NCBI RefSeq assembly: GCF_036373705.1
Contig: NC_089867.1
Location: 2,634,501 to 2,698,500 of the forward strand
Source of the DNA: Amia ocellicauda
Taxonomy: Eukaryota > Chordata > Actinopteri > Amiiformes > Amiidae
DNA: 64,000 nucleotides
Direction: 5' to 3'
The translations under genes were made by a program, and so were the position numbers. Each line of letters begins with the position of its first letter. Position 1 is the stretch's first letter. This document shows positions 25,401-41,329 of the stretch, piece by piece. The notes below the pieces were generated by a model. The model was not told the origin of the DNA. It saw only the letters and a program-made list of their open reading frames with translations, and made no database searches.

Positions 25401-25793
25401 CGTGAACTTCTCTAATATACACATGATATTGTATTGCAGTAAAATGAAGAACAAAAAAAAAAAAGATATTTCTCCAAAACGAGATAAACATACCTTTTCA
25501 TTCCACCTGTGCATGTCGCTATACCGAACTTTACATAATACAAACCCATCCAGGAAAATATGGTACACCTGAATAAAACAAAAACATAAACTTCATGGGC
25601 ATACTCTGTAAATCAGAACCGAAACACATGTAACATATCAACCACGTCAATAACTGCACTGAACGTTACAATAAAACAGAACAGCTGCACCCGCACTACT
25701 CACTGCGTGGGCAAAATGACACATTGTACTTACCACATAACGTCCACCCAACTTATCAACTTTATCTTCTGTTATAGGTATATTGAAATCCAT
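3691..25793 (-). CDS. snx31: Sorting nexin 31 (PX-FERM endosomal cargo adaptor), 13 coding exons
   Basis: Coding exons in transcript order: 25793-25734, 25568-25494, 24619-24505, 21931-21867, 21166-21056, 19059-18969, 18083-17996, 12862-12793, 11940-11848, 11548-11345, 9786-9688, 7289-7212 and 3786-3691. All use GT-AG sites and the phases join without a break to 414 codons plus stop (human SNX31 is about 440). The start ATG at 25793 has G at -3 and +4. Residues 1 to about 105 form the PX domain, with VRYSDMH (R35), FPPKYY (K60) and [10 protein letters not shown] (R73/R74) at the PI3P-binding positions known from SNX17. The rest is the atypical FERM module, recognisable by [23 protein letters not shown] and IKCWRV. 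The CTCDYPE and tail patterns fit SNX31 better than SNX17. By family it should bind endosomal PI3P and NPxY-type cargo tails. The last exon (tail ending GIQDHDL) is the least certain, because its acceptor was picked by phase and the linker is shorter than in human. Confidence 0.93.
4915..5033 (-). mobile_element. Tc1-like family A: detached terminal fragment
   Basis: It begins, next to a TA at 4913-4914, with the terminal repeat CACCGATCAGCCATAACATT. It continues through the 3' end of the transposase region to GGTGTGCTGT, then stops. It repeats the first part of the larger copy at 5198-6055 and of the inverted copy at 22330-23212. It even keeps a 20-odd base segment that the larger neighbour has lost. 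The 164 bp between the two pieces is unrelated. Confidence 0.8.
5198..6055 (-). mobile_element. Tc1-like transposon family A, copy 1, internally deleted
   Basis: Terminal sequence GCCATAACATTATGACC at the low end matches the inverted GTTATGGCTGATTGGTG at the high end, followed by TA (6056-6057). The low end lacks the first 8 or so bases of the repeat. Minus-strand transposase pieces ([30 protein letters not shown]) match the N-terminal helix-turn-helix part of Tc1 transposases. Several frameshifts break it. The catalytic core between SDES and [14 protein letters not shown] is missing, and the last catalytic Glu is replaced by Lys (LNSIKHQ). It lies in the last intron of snx31 and must be inactive. 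Confidence 0.9.
7395..7484. repeat. (TA)n(CATA)n(CA)n compound microsatellite
   Basis: About 36 bp of pure AT dinucleotide passes into ACAC/CATA units and then a CA run, ending exactly where the terminal repeat of the next Tc1-like element begins. The short reading frames across it are low-complexity artefacts. Confidence 0.95.
7483..8005. mobile_element. Tc1-like family B, short non-autonomous copy
   Basis: Terminal inverted repeats of about 30 bp: ACTACCAGTCAAAAGTTTTA at the left, and its complement ending TTTTGACTGGTAGT at the right. The interior of about 460 bp has no transposase. Its right half (7680-8004) matches, inverted, the start of the element at 23232. It lies in the snx31 intron between exons 11 and 12. 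Confidence 0.8.
8111..9336 (+). mobile_element. Tc1-like family D with long terminal repeats and broken transposase
   Basis: The element is flanked by TA (8109-8110 and 9337-9338). Long terminal inverted repeats of about 200 bp start CAGTGCATCCGGAAAGTA at the left and end TACTTTCCGTATGCACTG at the right. The plus-strand transposase starts [20 protein letters not shown] (8511) with the helix-turn-helix region. After GRPAKLSDR it jumps by internal deletion to the segment with [14 protein letters not shown] (second catalytic Asp) and, one frameshift later, [12 protein letters not shown] (catalytic Glu). The first catalytic Asp (WSDE-type) is lost. This repeat family is widespread in fish genomes. 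It lies in the snx31 intron between exons 11 and 12. Confidence 0.93.
8511..9120 (+). pseudogene. Tc1/mariner transposase pseudogene (family D)
   Basis: The N-terminal 75 codons are open (8511-8738), followed by the QQDNDPKHT piece (8735-8923) and the SIEHLW C-terminal piece in another frame, ending ANGASTKY near 9119. It is frameshifted, and the part with the first catalytic Asp is deleted, so it cannot code for an active enzyme. Confidence 0.9.
10268..10974. mobile_element. Candidate MITE with GGGGAAGTGACCC termini
   Basis: The left end reads GGGGAAGTGACCCAATTAAG and the right end is its exact complement CTTAATTGGGTCACTTCCCC. Pairing continues a further 5 bp with one mismatch. The interior of about 660 bp has no recognisable protein. 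I could not fix a target duplication, so the superfamily is open. It lies in the snx31 intron between exons 10 and 11. Confidence 0.7.
13820..13893. repeat. Imperfect inverted repeat (hairpin)
   Basis: The left arm GAATGTATTAATGTGTATTA pairs with the right arm TAATACATTCAATTAATACA around a short centre (TGATGTTCA). The match is near-perfect apart from a 3-base insertion, and is extended by TGTTTTT/AAAAACA flanks. It may be a relic of a small palindromic element. Confidence 0.5.
16080..16205 (+). pseudogene. Tc1/mariner transposase relic, C-terminal fragment
   Basis: The plus strand reads [20 protein letters not shown] followed by [13 protein letters not shown], the C-terminal part of a Tc1 transposase including the [15 protein letters not shown] motif (catalytic Glu kept). 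No terminal repeats were recognised. It lies in the snx31 intron between exons 7 and 8. Confidence 0.8.
19320..19400 (-). mobile_element. L2-type LINE/SINE 3' tail fragment
   Basis: The minus strand reads TTGTAAGTCGCCCTGGATAA followed by GGGCATCTGCCAGGAAATAA. This is the conserved tail shared by fish L2 LINEs and the SINEs that use them. Only the tail is visible. Confidence 0.7.
19409..19842. mobile_element. Candidate MITE with CTGATACCCAG termini
   Basis: The left AAAACTGGCCTGATACCCAG (19409-19428) and the complement of the right CTGGGTATCAGGGCAGTTTT (19823-19842) match at 19 of 20 positions. The 434 bp element has no coding capacity. It abuts the L2 tail at its left. No clear target duplication was seen. 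It lies in the snx31 intron between exons 5 and 6. Confidence 0.55.
22330..23212 (+). mobile_element. Tc1-like transposon family A, copy 2, internally deleted
   Basis: The left end TACTGATCAGACATAACATT matches the inverted right end AATGTTATGGCTGATCGGTG, with TA on both sides. The plus-strand frame from 22460 gives a largely intact N-terminal half: [45 protein letters not shown] and the end of the first catalytic block, VAWSDES. It then jumps by an internal deletion to [14 protein letters not shown] in the next frame, where the catalytic Glu is changed to His (LNPIHHLWD). The deletion junction is the same as in copy 1 at 5198-6055. It lies in the snx31 intron between exons 3 and 4. Confidence 0.93.
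22460..23190 (+). pseudogene. Tc1/mariner transposase pseudogene (family A)
   Basis: An open frame of 244 codons begins [19 protein letters not shown]. Only the first 150 or so residues are authentic transposase, ending at WSDES. The remainder is out of frame; the true C-terminal part ([15 protein letters not shown] to FRGLVESMP) is read in the frame of 22875-23132. The second catalytic Asp is deleted. Confidence 0.9.
23232..23840 (+). mobile_element. Chimeric Tc1-like element: family B left half, family C right half
   Basis: The left end (ACTACCGGTCAAAAGTTTTA) and about 300 bp following match, inverted, the right half of the family B copy at 7483-8005. From about 23565 the sequence instead matches the 3' part of the family C element at 27384-28540. 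It has a transposase tail [19 protein letters not shown] and a terminal repeat ending CTCCCATCTG next to TATATA. The two ends are therefore not inverted repeats of each other. Confidence 0.75.
24891..24949. mobile_element. Minimal Tc1-type terminal-repeat remnant (59-bp hairpin)
   Basis: Perfect 19-bp arms: ATACAGCTCTGGAAAAAAT at the left and its complement ATTTTTTCCAGAGCTGTAT at the right, with a 21-nt loop. TA repeats lie on both sides ((AT)n at 24870-24890). The ACAGCTCTGGAAAAAAT motif is a terminal repeat of a Tc1-like family. All internal sequence is gone. Confidence 0.65.
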
Positions 25794-25960
25794 GCCTGGT
25801 TAGTTTATACACGTATATTTCTCAATCATTTCACAGCGTTTATGCCTCAGGTTATACGCCCGCAGACCTTAGTGACGCCGTCCTGTCCGCAGCGCCCCTC
25901 CCGCCAGGTAACAGCGAGGCTCTGACGCCGGGCTCAGTTTGGGAGATTTGGCTTTACAAT
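25794..25960 (-). promoter_or_regulatory. snx31: snx31 5' leader and CpG-rich promoter patch
   Basis: A G+C- and CpG-rich stretch (25855-25935, with GACGCCG and CCCGCCAGG motifs) lies just upstream of the snx31 start codon in otherwise AT-rich sequence. I see no TATA box at a fixed distance. It is read as the promoter region by position and composition; the start site is not determined. Confidence 0.45.
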
Positions 25961-26743
25961 GAGATAGCACGCAGGTGCCTTGTTCCCCTGATAAAGGAAC
26001 AAACGTGAAACATCTACTTTTGATGTTAAAGCTTTTCACATCAATGCACAGAATTATGTTCAATGTAATACTTCATATTATTCACATTTTCAGCGCCAGC
26101 GTTTTCCACCATTTCACAGGTGTTGCTTATTTTGTATATAAATATAACGCATGCAGTGAAAAACCTCGCTCCACACACACACAAAACACCATTGCAAAAA
26201 AGAAAACTAACGCATGGAAACAATAACCAAAACAAATAATTGTCTCTGTGTTCTGTTGTGTAACCATGTCATTTTCAGTTTCCCTACATATAAAAAGTAA
26301 TACATATTTTAAAATCCCTTCCATCAGTGTTTTATTAGAGTTCAAAACGCGCCCCCTAGTGAACGCTCCACGGAAAATGAAAGGCACGGAGGCACGTTTT
26401 GTTTGCAACATATTATGAGTCAGATGGTGAGGGTTTGGAAAATGATCATAGAATTGATAAAGATATCAAGGAAAAGGTTCTGTAATTTCTCTCTCAAGCT
26501 CTAATATTGCAGCATGAGAAACCAATCCTTACAAAACGGATATATGGAAGACAGGATCAATACTGGACATTCACCTTTTCTGACAACGTGGAACATGGAC
26601 TTCACAAACAGAATATGACCTTTCACCCCTCATGGACTCATTGGATCATGGACTTCATAAAAACAGACATATGTCCTTATGCTTATGGAGGAGGATACAA
26701 ACAGTGCTGACTACAAGGTGGGGAAAACCATCAAAATAAGATA

Positions 26744-27195
26744 TTATTATTATTTTTTTTTTATTATTATTATTTTTATTTATTTCTTTACAACATAAGT
26801 GCAAACAAAGTGCAAAAATACAGAGAAGTACAAGGCATCAATCATTACAAATTCAACTTGGCTAAAACAAAAATAATAAATTTTACAAATTTCAATTTAC
26901 AATTTACACAAGTACAGTAAGAGACTTCCTACATCCTGGACGGTGAAAGCTAAGTGCTATCAAGATGTAGGGTCACAGACAAGGGCTACGGGAAAGGGAG
27001 CAAGGAGGAAAACAATCAAGAATGCGAGGAGCATAATAAGCTGAAGTGCTATCTAACAGGGATAGAGGACTAATATTACAAGTGCTGTCGGAAGAGATGT
27101 GTCTTGAGTAAGCGCCGGAATGAGGTCAAGGACTCTGCTGTTTTGACTTCGGTGGGCAGGTCCTTCCACCACTTAGGGGCCAGGGATGAGAAGGA
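26744..27195 (-). mobile_element. L2-type LINE 3' end
   Basis: On the minus strand 27193-27075 reads SFSSLAPKWWKDLPTEV and AESLTSFRRLLKTHLFRQHL then a stop. This is the typical C-terminus of L2-like ORF2 proteins in fishes. The noncoding tail runs to a (TAA)-rich end at 26744-26790. The body is 5'-truncated. Confidence 0.75.
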
Positions 27196-27383
27196 AGATA
27201 TGTTACATTAAGCTTGTGAAAGTATTTAAGATAAAGCTTTACCCTCTGCCCCCGACTCCAGGGAACTCTGTAAGACAAACTAGTTCACCTGAAGTACCCT
27301 GGCTTCTCAGAGGTTCCTTGCTAAATTTTCCATTCAACACTGGTAAATTCTAGAGATTCTAAGCCTTTTCACACTGTGATATA

Positions 27384-28540
27384 CAGATGGGTGACAAATT
27401 AAAGGAAAAACCTGAATAAATGAGTGGAGGAACATAATGAATGCAGATGCCACCAAACAGGTGTACTGCATGATACAATTAAGCAATTAACATATCATGC
27501 TCTGTGGCATGTATAAAAATGCTGAGCAGGGACAGTTGACCTTGATTTTGGATCAAGATGGCAAGAGGAAAGGATCCAAGTGACTTTGAAAGAGGGGTTA
27601 TTATTGGGGCATGAATGGCAGGAGCTTCAGTCACAAAGACTGCACAACTGGCTAGTGTTTCAATAGGAACAGTAAAGTTACATCTGCATTTAGATTTATG
27701 GGAAACACATCAGTAAATAGAGTTGGAAATTGTGGTCGAGAGCATTCATTCGATGACCGTGATGCTCGTGCATTACTGTGATATGTAAGGAAAAACAGAA
27801 GAGCAATTCTTTCCCAGGTGACTGAGAATGTCAATGCAGGATGTGATCAAATGTCAGCAAGAACAGTCCATCGAGCACTACACCGAGAGATTATAGTAGG
27901 GTTACAGTGCATGAACCCCTCATTACAAAGATAAATGCACATCTGAGAGTTCAGTGGTACAAAAACCATAGACAGTGGTCTACAGAGATGTGCAAAAAAA
28001 GTGATATGGTCAGATGAGTCATCCTTCACCATATTCTCAATAAGTGGGCGAGTGCATGTGTGGTGACACCAAGAGAATGGTACTGGCCTGACTGCTTGAC
28101 CCCTAGTGAGGGGGTTTAGAGGCTCTTATGCTGTGGGGGGCATTTTCCTGGCATACTTTGGGGTCCACTTGTCCCCTTAGAGGGAAGGGTCACTTGCAAA
28201 TCATTACAAAATTATTTTGAGTGATGACCTTTATCCTATGGTGAAACATTTCTATCCTGATGGGAGTTGTCTCTTCTAGGATGACAATGCCCCCATCCAC
28301 AGGGGTCACTAAATGCTTTGAGTATGAAAATGATTTCCATCATATGCTATGGCCTTCGCAGTCACCAGATCTCAACCCAATTGAACACCTATGGGAGATT
28401 TTGGACGGACCTGTGAAGACAGCGCTCTCCACCACTATCATTATCAAAACACCAAATGAGGGAATATCGTTTGGAAGAATAGTGTTCCATCCCTCCAGTA
28501 TAGTTCCAGACTTGTAGAAATTAATTTAGTCACCGGTCTG
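27384..28540 (+). mobile_element. Tc1-like transposon family C, near full length
   Basis: The ends CAGATGGGTGACAAATTAAA (left) and the complement TTAATTTAGTCACCGGTCTG (right) are imperfect inverted repeats with TA outside (27382-27383, 28541-28542). The transposase region starts RMARGKDPSDFERGVIIGA. The three catalytic blocks are all present: VIWSDESSFT, DDNAPIHRG and [15 protein letters not shown]. Many stops and frameshifts lie between them. The copy lies between snx31 and pabpc1. Confidence 0.9.
27558..28515 (+). pseudogene. Tc1/mariner transposase pseudogene (family C)
   Basis: Starting near ATGGCAAGAGGAAAGGATCC (27558), the frame is stopped after GVIIGA and shifted repeatedly. All three acidic catalytic motifs remain visible (see the element entry), so the decay is by point changes and small indels instead of a core deletion. 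Confidence 0.85.
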
Positions 28541-28559
28541 TATATGATATATTCACAAT

Positions 28560-29980
28560 GTGAATATTTGGTAAGGTTTATAAAAGAATCCAAAGGTCAC
28601 CAGTTTGCATGGGGCATAAAAGGACAATGCACAGAGAAGCAATCCATTAGTAGCAAGGTCAAAGTCATAGAGCTGTCCAAAAATTACAGGTGCTAGCAGG
28701 TAAAATTGGAGTGTTAGGCAACTTTCACGGCAGCTGTACCAATTTCAATGTAACACTGACCTGACATAGATATCCCTAGTAGTCAAATAAATATAAAATT
28801 ATAGATAACTCGTTACAATCAGGCATGCAGTTATTTGCCTCTATTACAAAACAATGTAAGTTATCGGTCAACAATGATCTCACCCTGGACATTAAACAGG
28901 CTTTTAACTGTAGAAATGCTCCATGCAGATTGGAGTAACCGTTATCTTTCACATGATGATGATTCGAACACCAATAGCCTGCTTTCCCCTCTGGTGTTAA
29001 GAGCAGGTGGTGAAAACTGGGTCAATCTCTGCTGAAGGCAGTGGGGTATTAATGACTTAGAATTTATAGCTCAGCATTACCATACTCATGCTAACTGCCA
29101 CCCAATAGGCACTATAAGCCACTTAGGGGTATTCTCACTCAGAGGAGTGGTTCAATAGTGGCATTTCATTGGCTACTTGGTCATACTAAGTTTTTCTATA
29201 ATGTGCAACTGAAACAGATTATGAAATAGCCAACAGATTGCAGGTAACTTGCAGAAAATAGGGGTTTGCAATTGATAATTACAAGGAGGGTGCAGATCAT
29301 TCCAGACAAGACATTCCTCTTAGAAGAGTGGTTTAGCTGCTCTGCACACAAAAAAAGCGATTGTTAATGTCCCCAGTGAAATGGTAGGCAACAGGAACAC
29401 CATTATCCACTGCCACGCCTGTCAGTTTGCAAGAACAAGTTCAACAATGCTGCGTCTGTACTGGCACTGCAGTATACAGAGAAACTTCACTGCTGCCATC
29501 TTCCCACGAGACGATTCAGGGAAGGCATAAAATGTCCGGGCTCTGCCAGCATTTCCCAATTTACATCGAAAGTAACAATGCATTAGGTACACCACAGACC
29601 ACACATTGCTTTGATGTAAACCTGCTCCTAAACAAATTATTACTCCTCTCTCCAACCCCCTCCCCCACCACTCTCCCCTCCAAATGCATCCATAAATATC
29701 AGGAAGCCAGCCAATTTTCTCATGCCTGACAAATGTAACACCTTACCTCTGAAGTTGTTTGTTTGAATCCAGTGAGTCATGCTTTCTCAGCTGTTAGCTG
29801 GGTATCTGTCAGCAGAAGTCAGAATCCTGTTCTCATGGCAGTGGCTCGGACACAGTTCATACAAGACTACTCTAGCTTTGCTATTGAGTTCTAGTGCAAA
29901 AGGTGACTGACTGAAAGGCAGCACATTTACCATTCACAAGAATTACATTAAGTGGAAGAAAACAGTTACACAGAAGATCA
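28560..29980. other. Intergenic sequence between the family C element and the pabpc1 3' end
   Basis: No gene, RNA or recognisable repeat was seen. The short open frames on both strands at 29420-29730 are unsupported: they have no domain and no splice pattern. Confidence 0.4.
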
Positions 29981-29989
29981 GTGTTTTAA

Positions 29990-30698
29990 CATTTTATTAA
30001 AGCAAGCATATTTTTCCAATCCAAATTACTTCTCACAATGCTCAGCTATCAAATGTCACTGCCAACTAACACAGTGTTGATATTCTGCGCATTCACACAG
30101 TAAAAGGAATAAAAAGTATGAAAGGAATGATTTTAGTTTCCTGTTTTGCCATAAAATTTCCAAACCCCAGATCATTTTTTTGATTTTAGTTTACTTTTTC
30201 ATTTTTTTTTTTCAATTTTTTTTTTCTTTAATATCTAGGCCTAGCTTTAACTTGTCTAGACCCGGCATTGGTTGATCTAGTTTCCTTTCCTTTTTTTATA
30301 CATTTTATTTTTTTTTGCAATGTTTTGTTTATTTTAACTTTTTCAATGTTTAATGTTTTTTTTTTTTCTTCGGTGAAGCAAGGTTCAAGGTCCCCCATAC
30401 CTACAAAAACAAAAATGTAAAACGTTAACTCAATTCAACTTAAGTTATACAGCTTGAACTTGAATGATTTTAGGCAGGATCTCTTTTCCTCCCCAAAAAG
30501 GGAGGCCTTGTCATGAGTAATCAAGTAGTAAATGGATAAATGTATTTGAAAATGTTCAAGTAATTTGATTTACAAACAGCTGCTCACAATGCAATCTTAA
30601 ATTATACAGAAGTTGGATAAACTAATCTGATTAACGGCAAACCCCACATAGTACTAAGCATTAGGTATGAACAGGAACAGAACAATGCTCACCTTGGC
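29990..30698 (-). other. pabpc1: pabpc1 3' untranslated region, including a noncoding last exon
   Basis: The stop codon is followed by only 6 nt and then a consensus donor (AAG|GTGAGC at 30693/30692). A matching acceptor (TTTTTGTAG at 30409-30401) opens a noncoding last exon at 30400. Human PABPC1 also ends in a noncoding exon after a 3'UTR intron. The exon is rich in A and T runs. AATAAA signals occur at 30328-30333, 30304-30309 and 29993-29998 on the minus strand; which one is used cannot be decided here. Confidence 0.65.
29993..29998 (-). terminator. pabpc1: Poly(A) signal AATAAA, distal, for pabpc1
   Basis: AATAAA lies within TTTAATAAAATG on the minus strand, about 400 nt into the last exon. 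Two closer AATAAA copies (30328-30333 and 30304-30309) are alternatives. Confidence 0.5.
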
Positions 30699-37299
<6,601 letters not shown>

Positions 37300-37705
37300 T
37301 TACAAATCAAGGGGAAAAATATCTCCGATGCTATAGATTTTTAAAAAGGCCAGGCAACTGAAATGATTAAAATCGCAGCTATATCTAACTTAAAAATGCG
37401 TCGCTATGTTAAAATACCGAATGTAAAATAAAATACTTACTCCCGTGTGCTTTAGATTGCTAAAAACAAAATCTCGCTTGCAATTAACCCCTTAAAACTA
37501 AATTAAATCTCTCGATCCCACATGGGCGCTCGGTCCAACACGATGGAGAAGTGAGATAAGCGAAACGCAATTTGAAAATTCAAATAGGCCTTTTTCCCCT
37601 TCAACACGTCCAATTATACGTTTCTTTTTTTTCCCCTTGTATCAGCGTTCGGTCGACGTATTCCTGCTTCACCGGCTTTTTTATTATAAAAAAAAGAAAA
37701 AGGAA

Positions 37706-37760
37706 TTTTTTGTTGGTTTTGTAATTTTTAAATTTTTTTTGTTTTTTTTATTTTTTTATA
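37706..37760 (-). promoter_or_regulatory. pabpc1: A-rich autoregulatory tract in the pabpc1 5' leader
   Basis: On the mRNA strand this stretch is a series of A5 to A8 runs broken by single T or C residues and two short mixed spacers. Mammalian PABPC1 leaders contain an A-rich autoregulatory sequence to which PABP binds to repress its own translation. Position and composition match that element. A U-rich run follows directly (37702-37688) and could pair with it. Confidence 0.75.
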
Positions 37761-37826
37761 TAATATGTGTGCCGAGGCAAGCTCAGGAGCACACACTCAC
37801 ACACACAGCACTAACAGCCGGGGTTT

Positions 37827-37837
37827 AGGGGGAGGAG
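37827..37837 (-). promoter_or_regulatory. pabpc1: Putative 5'TOP transcription start of pabpc1
   Basis: The minus strand reads C-T-C-C-T-C-C-C-C-C-T from 37837, an uninterrupted pyrimidine run starting with C. It lies 26-28 nt downstream of the TATA box. PABPC1 is a known 5'TOP mRNA controlled by mTORC1/LARP1, so this is the expected form of its cap site. The exact start base is inferred. Confidence 0.65.
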
Positions 37838-37856
37838 AATAGTCAGCCGCCCCTAC

Positions 37857-37863
37857 ATTTATA
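37857..37863 (-). promoter_or_regulatory. pabpc1: TATA box of pabpc1
   Basis: TATAAAT is read on the minus strand within GGTATAAATG. It lies 26 nt upstream of the pyrimidine-rich start and about 580 bp upstream of the ATG. Confidence 0.75.
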
Positions 37864-37870
37864 CCCTCGC

Positions 37871-37878
37871 TTACGTCA
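37871..37878 (-). promoter_or_regulatory. pabpc1: CRE/ATF-like site in the pabpc1 promoter
   Basis: TGACGTAA on the minus strand is one base from the palindromic CRE. It lies only 7 bp upstream of the TATA box, a position typical of functional CREB/ATF sites. Confidence 0.5.
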
Positions 37879-38362
37879 CTGGAACGAACCATTCCTGTCT
37901 TGAGGGGGGTGGAGGAAATAATGGAACATTCCACATCGACAGGACTAGCAGGGGGAGGGGAATAGAGGGCAGGATTTGGAAATAAACAAATTTAATGTAA
38001 ACTCTATGTTATAGTAATCACCAGTTTCACAAAGCTTATATATTTCAAACTATAATGCAACCAACAAGTAAATTAACACGATCTCGCGTTTGCTAATATT
38101 TAATTTAGCGCGAGTCTGAGAATGTCGGGGATCTATAATTTACGATGCACAGCACGTGATATATCAATGTCTACACATTTAACTGTTGGTGGAAGGTATA
38201 TTTCGCTGGAAACTACAAATTTACGTTAAAGATCGCATAAGTTTGTTGAAAAACAGGGGGAATTGGTTTGCATAAGTAACAGAAGTCTACGAATTAAACC
38301 GATTCAGTGGTTATCTTCCGATTTGTTTAAAGGTTACCAGGAAACCAAAGGTGTATTAAAAG

Positions 38363-38388
38363 GTCTATATATATATATATATATATAT
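38363..38388. repeat. (TA)n microsatellite
   Basis: A pure TA dinucleotide run of about 24 bp upstream of pabpc1. Confidence 0.9.
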
Positions 38389-39424
38389 CCTGTAACAGCA
38401 TTTGATTAAAATTATTACATTTTTCAACGCACACTCAATAACATGCATGAACGCTTTGCTTTCTAAATGGACAATATGCACCAAAACAACACTGCAACTA
38501 TAGAGCTTGCAGAGAGGCTCCCTGAAAGGAGCTCCCTGATTGACCTTTGTCTATAGGTTGATCTTTTCACAATCGTTTCCATTGCTCTAGTTTCGATCGA
38601 CCCTTTCCTTCAAGAAAAAACTATTCATTCCTAAGTTCAGGTTAACGACGGCAGTACAGTTTAAGGCGAAAGTGTGCATACAATTAATTTGAAGCAATAG
38701 ATTCATACATTTTGTTAAAGTGTAGTTCTGCTTTTATGTATCAATATGATCTTTTAAGAGTTTTGAACACTGATTCAAACTAGGGAAAATCCGATTAGCC
38801 AATTCATTGATATCTGAAGTAAAAACTTTGTTTGTTTGTTCATTTATTTGCAGACTTACAGTTTGCAGAAAAAGTCATTTAAGGATTTAAACAGTACAGT
38901 AATACAAATTAATGCAAAATTAAATTTAAGTATTACAAAAGTTCCCTTTAGGCTGAATCTGTGTTGAACACACTCTGATAATATATACTTAATCACTAAG
39001 TGTAGTTTAATTAATAATATTCATATCAAAGAATCATAGAATAACATTGTTTTAGTTAGTGGATATGATTAGTTTTTGTTGATAATTGTATGTTGTTGTT
39101 AATCTGATTTTACATCAGTGTGTTTTACAGTGTTTGGTTGAACCCTTTTATTATATCTGCTTGGTGTCCCATTACTAATGTATTTGGCTGGCACCTTAGT
39201 CAATGTGACTCAGATTCAACAACACAAGAGTACTATAAAGTTTAATGGAGTCGTACAAAGTTACAGAGTGTTATACTAAAGACCAACCAACAAACAAAAC
39301 AAAAAATCTCAAATTTTCAGATTGCTCTCTGTTCTGTGTACAGGCCAGAATGTATCAAGTATAGCTGATAATATCATCTGTATCTTTATTCATTCATTCA
39401 TATGACTAACCAACCATGAAGATC

Positions 39425-39800
39425 AAGGAGTTTTATAAACAAGTCAGGGGGAAAAGTAGTAGAGAAACACAGATCACGAGAAGGTTACAAGAATATTTCA
39501 AAGTTACTGATTGCAGTGAAGACTATAATTAAAAATTGAATGTATTTCATAACGCCCAGTCACTACTCAGTTCAGGTCATAATCAGAAACACAAGGTTAA
39601 AGCCAGAATGGTTTAAAATGGAGAAAGTGAATGTCCTTGAGACGCCCAGTCAACGTCCAAACTTGAATTCATTTGAAAACGTATGGCAAGACTTGAAGAT
39701 TGTAGTCCATCAACAATCCCCAATTAACTCACCAGAGCTGGTGCAATTGTAAGAGGAAGAAGGGGAACAAAGTACACCAACTCACTGTGCAAAAAAATGG
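39425..39800 (+). mobile_element. Tc1/mariner relic, internally deleted
   Basis: The left part (39425-39530) resembles the helix-turn-helix region of Tc1 transposases at DNA level. It runs directly into VNVLETPSQRPNLNSFENVW then QDLKIVVHQQSP, the C-terminal catalytic-Glu block. The middle is gone. Clear terminal repeats were not found. Confidence 0.7.
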
Positions 39801-40053
39801 TTACAAAAGTGTTTTATATTATAATTAATCAAAATGTGAAATGTTTGTATAGGTGGAGTAAACTTGTGCAAGGCACTGTTTATAGATAACTTCAAGAACA
39901 TTGGATATACTGTACGTATATATATGTATTTCTTAAGTGATTATTATATCAGTGTTTATCAAAGCTTTAAAATTGAAAGGCATTATTTCAGACCAATCGT
40001 ATAAGTCCCTAACAAATGATTGTATTAATTCTAGGTTACATACATGCCTACAA

Positions 40054-40100
40054 ACATACATGCCTACATACATACATACATACATACATACATACATACT
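40054..40100. repeat. (CATA)n microsatellite
   Basis: About ten CATA units with two early interruptions (CATGCCTA). Confidence 0.9.
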
Positions 40101-41329
40101 GTTTTTAAATCATCTTAACCTTTCCATAGATATTTAATCTGAATTTAAATCCAGTTTGATAGGGAAAATATACAAATAGTTAATTTATCAACTATATTCA
40201 AGCTAGAATGAAATTATCTTTTTCTTATCATTTATCCAGGATAAATCAAGGATAAATGATCATGGTGCAAGTTTATAAGTAAACACATCAACTCAAAAGC
40301 TATTGTTGTACCTGACACATCAGGACAGAGCAATGAAAAATGCTGTATTTTCCAGCCGGTCTTGGATACATAGTTACTAGGTGAAATCAAAAGAAACAAT
40401 TGAACAGAAGATTATATGTTACCTACCTGAAAGATGAATAGTCACTGTAATGGAGCCTTAATCAAAATATTGTATCAAGTTGATTTTAGAAATCCATTAG
40501 AATTAGGGTTTAGGGTTTCATGGTTTTGTACTAATGCTCAGTGTTAGCCTTTTACTTTCTGCTTCTGGAGCTTTGGAGAGGAAACAAAACTGAAAGTGTA
40601 AAAATAAAATCCTGGGAAAATGAGTCAGTGAGAACAGGAAATTCGAACTTGGTGTACTTCATAACCATTGCATTATACAGTAATTCTGTAGTATATACTG
40701 TAGTACCAGTTAATCTAAAAGATGATAATGTTTGTTGTTTGTAAATTTGACCCTGTCTAATTGTGTAACAATTTGCCAACCCCTTATCATAATACAGAAG
40801 CATCTTTTCATAAATTAAGTGATTGAAATCTGAAATTCAATCAATGTCAGTTGATCTACACTCAACTACATACTGATAACACCTAAAAAGTCTAGTTATC
40901 CATTAAAAAGACTACCTGGTTGATTAACTGAATACTTGAGTATACAAAAAATAAACATACAAACAAAAACACATATTTGAAAGGGAATAAAATACCAACA
41001 TTGACAAACCAGTCTTTAATTCAGGTGCATTTTTTAAGTGCTTAAGCTTTTGACAGAGAATTCAGTGCAAACAATTCTGTGAATATCACGCCATGTGTTG
41101 GAAAAACAGTGTTGGAAAACATGGGTGGGAGGCAATTTGTCAAGGAAGAGACCCCTATGTGTTTCCAAGCACATACATTTTAATGTATGTCTATCTTGAA
41201 CAGCAAATCAACGTAGATGGAGATGGTATGGCAAGAAATCAAAAGAAGGAATGGGATGGAGTACATTCAAAATAAATGGGACGCTACTGAAAGGAAATCT
41301 AACCATCTGCCTGAAGAGAAATGTATTTG

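Noticed and set aside
37430..37445. Consensus splice donor in the pabpc1 5' leader.
   Set aside because: I could not pair it with a convincing acceptor before the ATG, and PABPC1 leaders are normally contained in exon 1.
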